Source: DATEJJ01 sp039649115 (GTDB taxonomy: Bacteria > Actinomycetota > Actinomycetes > Mycobacteriales > Micromonosporaceae). Taken from it: a DNA stretch of 10,938 bases. Positions within the stretch are counted from its first letter, which is position 1. Every line of letters starts with the position of its first letter. The stretch is taken from the NCBI GenBank assembly GCA_039649115.1, contig JBBWZQ010000255.1, positions 1-10,938 of the forward strand, written 5' to 3'. Shown here piece after piece: positions 6,364 to 10,938 of this stretch. The position numbers were made by a program, and so were the translations under genes. A model generated the notes under the pieces. It saw only the letters and a program-made list of their open reading frames with translations, had not been told where the DNA came from and made no database searches.

Positions 6364-7898
6364 CCCGCTCTCGTCAGTCGGGCCAGTGCGGCGAAGGTGG
6401 CGAGGACGACCAGCCCGCCCACGGATACGTCCACAATGGACGGAAGCCCGGCCAGTGCCCGGCCCGCGAGCCAACCCGCGCCACCCGCGCCCGCGGCCGC
6501 CGCCACCAGCCGCGCCGCGTCGGAGGCCACCTCGGGCAGGGGCACGCGGACGGCGGTCTTCCGCAGGCCCAGCAGGAGCAGCACGGCGGTCACGGTGATG
6601 CCGGCCGCGTTGGCCGCGGCGATCGCCGGTCCGCCGAAGCGGGGCGCCGCGGTGACCGCGACCGCGGTGGTGACGGCCAGCCCCGCGCCCATCGCGGCCG
6701 CCGGGTACCAGCCGGGGCGGGCGACGGCTCCGGGTCGCCGCGCGGCGCCGGACGCCGCCGAGCCGGAGCCGCCGGTTCCGGTGAAGAAGGGCCGGCACAG
6801 CACGCCCACCATCGCCTGCCCGAGCAGCCCCAACGCGTACATGCGCATGACGGCCGCGGTCGCCGCGGTGTCGACCGGGGTGAACAGCCCGTGCTGCAGC
6901 AGTACGCGCACCACGGCCGGCGCGAACGCGACCAGGTACGCCGCGGCGACCAGGATGAGCCCGGTCACCGCGCGCAGGTCCGACCGCAACCGGCGGGCCG
7001 CCTGCGCCACCTGCCCGGCGGCCACGTCCCGGGCCAGGCTGGGGAAGGTGACCGTGCACAGCAGCAGGGCGACCAGCATCGGCACCTGGGCGACCTTCTG
7101 CGCGTAGTTCAGGTGTGAGATCGTGCCCGGCGGCAGGGTGGAGCCGAGGAACCGCTCGACGAACACCTGCGCCTGCCGGGCCAGCGTGTACACCGCGATC
7201 GGGGCGAGGGCGCCGGCGGTCAGCACCCCGCCGGCAGACCGCAGCCGGCGCGGGAACCCGACGCGGCGCACGAAGCTGGGCAGTTGCGCCAGGACCATGA
7301 AGGCACTGCCCAGCGCGACACCCATGGCCGCGCTGACCACGCCGAACCGGGTGTGCAGGACCCAGATGAGGCTCAGGATCCCGATGTTGTACGCGAGGTG
7401 GATGGTGGCCGGCGCGCCGAACACGTGGTGCGCGCGCAGCGCGGCGCTCAGGTACCCGGCGAGCCCGAACGTCAGCACGGTGACCGCGGTCCACCGGGTG
7501 CACGTGACGGCCAGCGCCGGATCTGCCAGGCCGGGTGCGATCAGGTGGACGAGCAGCGGGGCACCGGCCACCACGGCCGCGCAGCCGGCGGCCAGCACCG
7601 CGACGATGCGCGGCATCGTGGCGGCGATCAGGTCCGGCACGCCGTCCCGGCTGACCGCCCGGCTGAACAGCGGGATCATCAGCAGCGACATGACGCCCTC
7701 GACGAGCAGGGGGAAGGCGGTCTCGGGCACGGTCCAGGCGACCAGGAACGCGTCGGTACCGCCGGTGGCGCCGAAGAACCGGGCGAGCAGCAGGTCGCGG
7801 AGGAAGCCGAGCAGCGAGCCGGACATCGTGATGCCGACCGTCAGCACCGCGGCCCTGGCGAGCGTGTCCGAGCCCGTTCGCGTCGCGGTGAGTGTCAT
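6342..7898 (-). CDS. MurJ/MviN-family flippase, probably for the polysaccharide repeat unit
   Basis: A 518-residue, very hydrophobic MOP-superfamily transporter with about 13-14 membrane helices. Family landmarks are LLGFLRDLLLARFFG (29-43), GTDAFLVAW (47-55), SHLNYAQKVAQVPM (261-274), TFPSLARDV (284-292) and LLQHGLFTPVDTAAT (333-347). MurJ flips lipid II; relatives in polysaccharide operons are thought to flip lipid-linked repeat units, replacing Wzx. Compared from memory with E. coli MurJ, Arg24 and Asp39 are kept (here Arg34, Asp49). Arg18, Arg52, Arg270 and Glu273 are replaced by Ser28, Pro63, Lys268 and Gln271. A Gly/Ser/Arg-rich stretch (about 374-396) lengthens the loop before a late helix. 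The ATG forms an ATGA overlap with the polymerase stop (7895-7898) and has GAGGT upstream. The housekeeping MurJ is presumably elsewhere in the genome. Confidence 0.9.
   Translation of the reverse strand: MTLTATRTGSDTLARAAVLTVGITMSGSLLGFLRDLLLARFFGATGGTDAFLVAWTVPETAFPLLVEGVMSLLMIPLFSRAVSRDGVPDLIAATMPRIVAVLAAGCAAVVAGAPLLVHLIAPGLADPALAVTCTRWTAVTVLTFGLAGYLSAALRAHHVFGAPATIHLAYNIGILSLIWVLHTRFGVVSAAMGVALGSAFMVLAQLPSFVRRVGFPRRLRSAGGVLTAGALAPIAVYTLARQAQVFVERFLGSTLPPGTISHLNYAQKVAQVPMLVALLLCTVTFPSLARDVAAGQVAQAARRLRSDLRAVTGLILVAAAYLVAFAPAVVRVLLQHGLFTPVDTAATAAVMRMYALGLLGQAMVGVLCRPFFTGTGGSGSAASGAARRPGAVARPGWYPAAAMGAGLAVTTAVAVTAAPRFGGPAIAAANAAGITVTAVLLLLGLRKTAVRVPLPEVASDAARLVAAAAGAGGAGWLAGRALAGLPSIVDVSVGGLVVLATFAALARLTRAGWPWTWC
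6429..6441. repeat. Dispersed palindrome, copy 5
   Basis: GTCCACAATGGAC, identical to copy 1, near the 3' end of the flippase gene. It is read TCC ATT GTG GAC (Ser487-Asp490), again with the rare ATT codon. Confidence 0.6.
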
Positions 7899-9268
7899 GC
7901 CGGCACCTCGCTCGCCGCCGGCACCACCGTCATGCGGCGGGCCACCAGACCCAGCAGCACGCCGAGCAGCACGCTGGTCGGGCCGGCGCCGACGTCGCCG
8001 TACATGAAGTCGATCAGCGTCCAGATCATGATGCCGGGCGCGACGAGGTCGAAGAACCGGCGCTCCACCGGTACCGGCTGGTCGGACACCGCGTCGCGCC
8101 AGTCCTGCCCGCGCCGGCGCCACACCGCGGTCACCGCCAGCGTGCCGAGCAGCCCGCCGAACGCGAGGATGCCGACCGTACCCTGTTCGCTCGCGACCAT
8201 CAGGTACTGGTTGTGCGGGGACAGCAGCGGCTCGCGGCGGAAGCCGGCCCCGCGGTCGTCCACGTCGCTGCCGGCGGACAGCGACATCGGCGCATAGCTG
8301 TCCCGGTACAGCGCGAAGTCCTTCATCCCGACCCCGACCACGGGGTGGTCCGCCCACATCGCCACCGCGGCGGACCACAGCGCGTACCGGTCCTTCACCG
8401 ACTGGTCCGGCACCTTGCCGGTCGACACGATGCTCGTCAGCCGTTCGTTGCCGGCCGCACCGGTGGCGCTGGCGCGCAGGGACAGCACCGCGACCGCGAG
8501 CCCGGCGGCACAGCCGACCGCGAGCGCCGCGCGCCAGTTGCACACCACCAGCGTCAGCAGCACGGCGCAGGCGGTCGCGATCCACGCGCCGCGGCTGAGC
8601 GTCAGCGCCAGCGGCACCGCCAGCGCCGCCGCGAGGCCCAGCAGGCCGACCCGGGCCCGGCCGCGCAGCGACAGGCCCAGCGCGAGCGTGACGACGATGC
8701 CGTAGCCGAGCAGGGCGCCCAGCGCGAGCACCTGGTCGGCGCCGAAGGTACCCACGGCGCGCACGTACTGCCCCGCGTACGAGGCGCCCGTCTTCGTCAG
8801 GTACTGGTACCCGCCGACGGCGCCCTCGACCGCGGTCACCGCGACGATCGCACCGGCCACCACGAGGACGTCCCGCCGGTCCCGCAGGCTCATCGCGACC
8901 GCCACCGGGATCAGCACGAACAGCTCGGAGTACCGGATGAAGCCACGCGCGCTCGTGGCGACGTCGACGGCGGTGATGGTGGCCACGGCGAAGGACGTGA
9001 CCGCCGCGGCGAACGGCACCCAGCCCCGGCGGGCCCGGATCCCCGGCGCGCCGCCGGCCAGCCGCACCGCGACCGCGAGGATGACCACGGCGGCCGCCAG
9101 GTCGGCCGGGGTCACGTGCCCGGAGGCCGAGACGTCGTGCACGTCGCTGGGCGGCGTCACGAGCAGCACCGTCGCCGCCACCAGCAGGCTCGGGCGTTCG
9201 ATGCCGGCCTGCACGAACGCAAGCAGCCAAGCCAGCGGCGCGAGGGCGACGCGCGCTGTGGCGGCCAC
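7895..9268 (-). CDS. O-antigen ligase/Wzy-family polymerase
   Basis: A 457-residue multi-spanning membrane protein with about 10-12 helices and the layout of the Wzy_C/O-antigen ligase family. Characteristic features are TLSRGAWIA (223-231) in a helix, followed by a large extracytoplasmic loop of about 85 residues (roughly 265-350). That loop region carries RYALWSAAVAMWADHPVVGVG (294-314, the HP-GVG pattern) and SPHNQYLMVASEQG (350-363, with the family His352). Such proteins join polyprenyl-diphosphate-linked oligosaccharides, as polymerase or ligase. In this operon a polymerase role is favoured because a flippase and a Wzz-like partner are present and no lipid A acceptor exists in a monoderm. 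The GTG start lies 2 nt after the TAG of the sugar transferase, with the purine-rich AGGCGGCGG upstream. The stop overlaps the flippase ATG. Confidence 0.87.
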   Translation of the reverse strand: MAATARVALAPLAWLLAFVQAGIERPSLLVAATVLLVTPPSDVHDVSASGHVTPADLAAAVVILAVAVRLAGGAPGIRARRGWVPFAAAVTSFAVATITAVDVATSARGFIRYSELFVLIPVAVAMSLRDRRDVLVVAGAIVAVTAVEGAVGGYQYLTKTGASYAGQYVRAVGTFGADQVLALGALLGYGIVVTLALGLSLRGRARVGLLGLAAALAVPLALTLSRGAWIATACAVLLTLVVCNWRAALAVGCAAGLAVAVLSLRASATGAAGNERLTSIVSTGKVPDQSVKDRYALWSAAVAMWADHPVVGVGMKDFALYRDSYAPMSLSAGSDVDDRGAGFRREPLLSPHNQYLMVASEQGTVGILAFGGLLGTLAVTAVWRRRGQDWRDAVSDQPVPVERRFFDLVAPGIMIWTLIDFMYGDVGAGPTSVLLGVLLGLVARRMTVVPAASEVPA

Positions 9269-9270
9269 CG

Positions 9271-10713
<1,443 letters not shown>

Positions 10714-10719
10714 GGCTGG

Positions 10720-10724
10720 CCTCC
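10720..10724 (-). promoter_or_regulatory. Ribosome binding site of the sugar transferase gene
   Basis: On the minus strand this reads GGAGG, 6 nt before the GTG at 10713. It is the strongest Shine-Dalgarno match in the window. It decides the start of the first gene against longer in-frame readings. Confidence 0.8.
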
Positions 10725-10738
10725 GAATGCGTTCCTGG

Positions 10739-10752
10739 GTTCGTCACCGAAC
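10739..10752. repeat. Small hairpin in the operon leader
   Basis: GTTCG-TCAC-CGAAC has perfect 5-bp arms and a 4-nt loop. It lies 15 nt upstream of the GGAGG of the first gene, so in the transcript it would be a short stem just before the ribosome binding site. It has no U-tract and is not a terminator. It may affect initiation or be incidental. Confidence 0.3.
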
Positions 10753-10802
10753 GCGCGCACCACGGAGCTGTAAAAAGCGCCGGCTAATCGATGCCCGTCC
10801 GG

Positions 10803-10821
10803 GGTGACGCTCACCAGTGAG
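10803..10821. promoter_or_regulatory. Two interlocked inverted repeats, candidate operator
   Basis: Positions 10803-10815 read GGTGA-CGC-TCACC, and 10810-10821 read CTCAC-CA-GTGAG. Each has perfect 5-bp arms, and the two share TCACC/CTCAC in the middle. The pair lies about 90-110 nt upstream of the operon start, where a transcription-factor site would be expected. The regulator is unknown, and short palindromes arise by chance in GC-rich DNA. Confidence 0.35.
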
Positions 10822-10912
10822 AGTGGCAGTCCGGCGCGGCGCGGCCCAGTTGAAAATGTCACGAAGAAGATGAGACTTGCTCAGCTATATCGTGTACGCA
10901 GGGGGAAGCTTG

Positions 10913-10938
10913 ATGGGATTGGTTGAACTGGCCACGGT
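10913..10938 (+). CDS. Start of a divergent gene (partial), product unknown
   Basis: The ATG at 10913 is preceded by AGGGGGAAG (10900-10908), a good ribosome binding site at normal spacing. The reading frame MGLVELAT is open to the window edge. An in-frame GTG at 10892 is possible but has no comparable site upstream. Eight codons are too few to name a family. Its divergent placement beside a polysaccharide operon makes a related or regulatory function possible but unproven. Confidence 0.5.

Larger units (their letters stand above)
10714..10912. promoter_or_regulatory. Divergent intergenic region with presumed promoters of the operon and of the plus-strand gene
   Basis: This 199-nt gap separates the minus-strand operon from a divergent plus-strand gene, so it should hold both promoters. 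It is clearly richer in A+T than the rest of the window, especially 10850-10892. No convincing sigma-70-type -35/-10 pair with normal spacing was found for either direction. TATATC at 10886-10891 is a possible -10 for the plus gene. The minus strand of 10782-10787 (GATTAG) is a weak -10 candidate for the operon. Small inverted repeats lie at 10739-10752 and 10803-10821. The function is inferred from position. Confidence 0.55.

Noticed and set aside
933..6441. DnaA boxes, because GTCCACA in the dispersed palindrome matches the core of TTGTCCACA
   Set aside because: The two leading T residues are not preserved (TCGTCCACA and ACGTCCACA), copies are far apart and inside genes, and the symmetric TGGAC arm is not part of a DnaA box.
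7899..9230. Longer flippase protein starting at 9230
   Set aside because: The extra residues are an Arg/Gly/Ala-rich shadow of the polymerase gene. The MurJ-type first helix starts soon after the ATG at 7898, which has the ATGA overlap.
10850..10891. TTGAAA (10850) and TATATC (10886) as a sigma-70-type promoter for the plus-strand gene
   Set aside because: The gap between them is 30 nt, too long for a standard promoter. Only the -10-like element is noted, as weak.

Overview
The window is very GC-rich DNA with strong G/C preference at third codon positions, GTG starts mixed with ATG, and start/stop overlaps between nearly all genes. This is typical of a high-GC actinomycete. A soil filamentous genus such as a Micromonosporaceae member is plausible, but the genus cannot be fixed from this sequence alone.

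Almost the whole window (about 10713 down to 1) is one minus-strand operon for an exported or cell-surface polysaccharide made by a Wzx/Wzy-type route. In transcription order it encodes: a polyprenyl-phosphate sugar-1-phosphate transferase (10713-9271); an O-antigen-ligase/Wzy-type polymerase (9268-7895); a MurJ/MviN-family flippase (7898-6342); a short NodB-type polysaccharide deacetylase (6363-5668); a GT4 glycosyltransferase (5671-4532); a Wzz-like chain-length protein with no kinase domain (4535-3645); a CelD/FemAB-like GNAT-fold acyltransferase (3648-2500); a second GT4 glycosyltransferase (2503-1361); a CYP124/125-type cytochrome P450 (1373-102); and the N-terminus of a small exported or anchored protein that leaves the window (89-1).

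The gene products can be read as a pathway. The first enzyme loads a sugar phosphate onto a polyprenyl carrier. The two GT4 enzymes extend it on the cytosolic face. The deacetylase and acyltransferase probably decorate it. The MurJ-like protein flips the unit, the Wzy-like protein polymerises it, and the Wzz-like protein tunes chain length. The P450 is the unexpected member and is translationally coupled to the upstream glycosyltransferase. No sugar-nucleotide biosynthesis genes, tyrosine kinase or outer-membrane exporter are visible.

The right end (10714-10912) is a relatively AT-rich intergenic region with small inverted repeats. Beyond it, a divergent plus-strand gene begins at 10913 and is cut by the window edge. 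Across the operon a palindrome of the form GTCCA-N3-TGGAC recurs six times inside coding sequence, often forcing rare codons, and is the strongest signal not explained by the genes themselves. I see no RNA genes, mobile elements, CRISPR arrays or intrinsic terminators.
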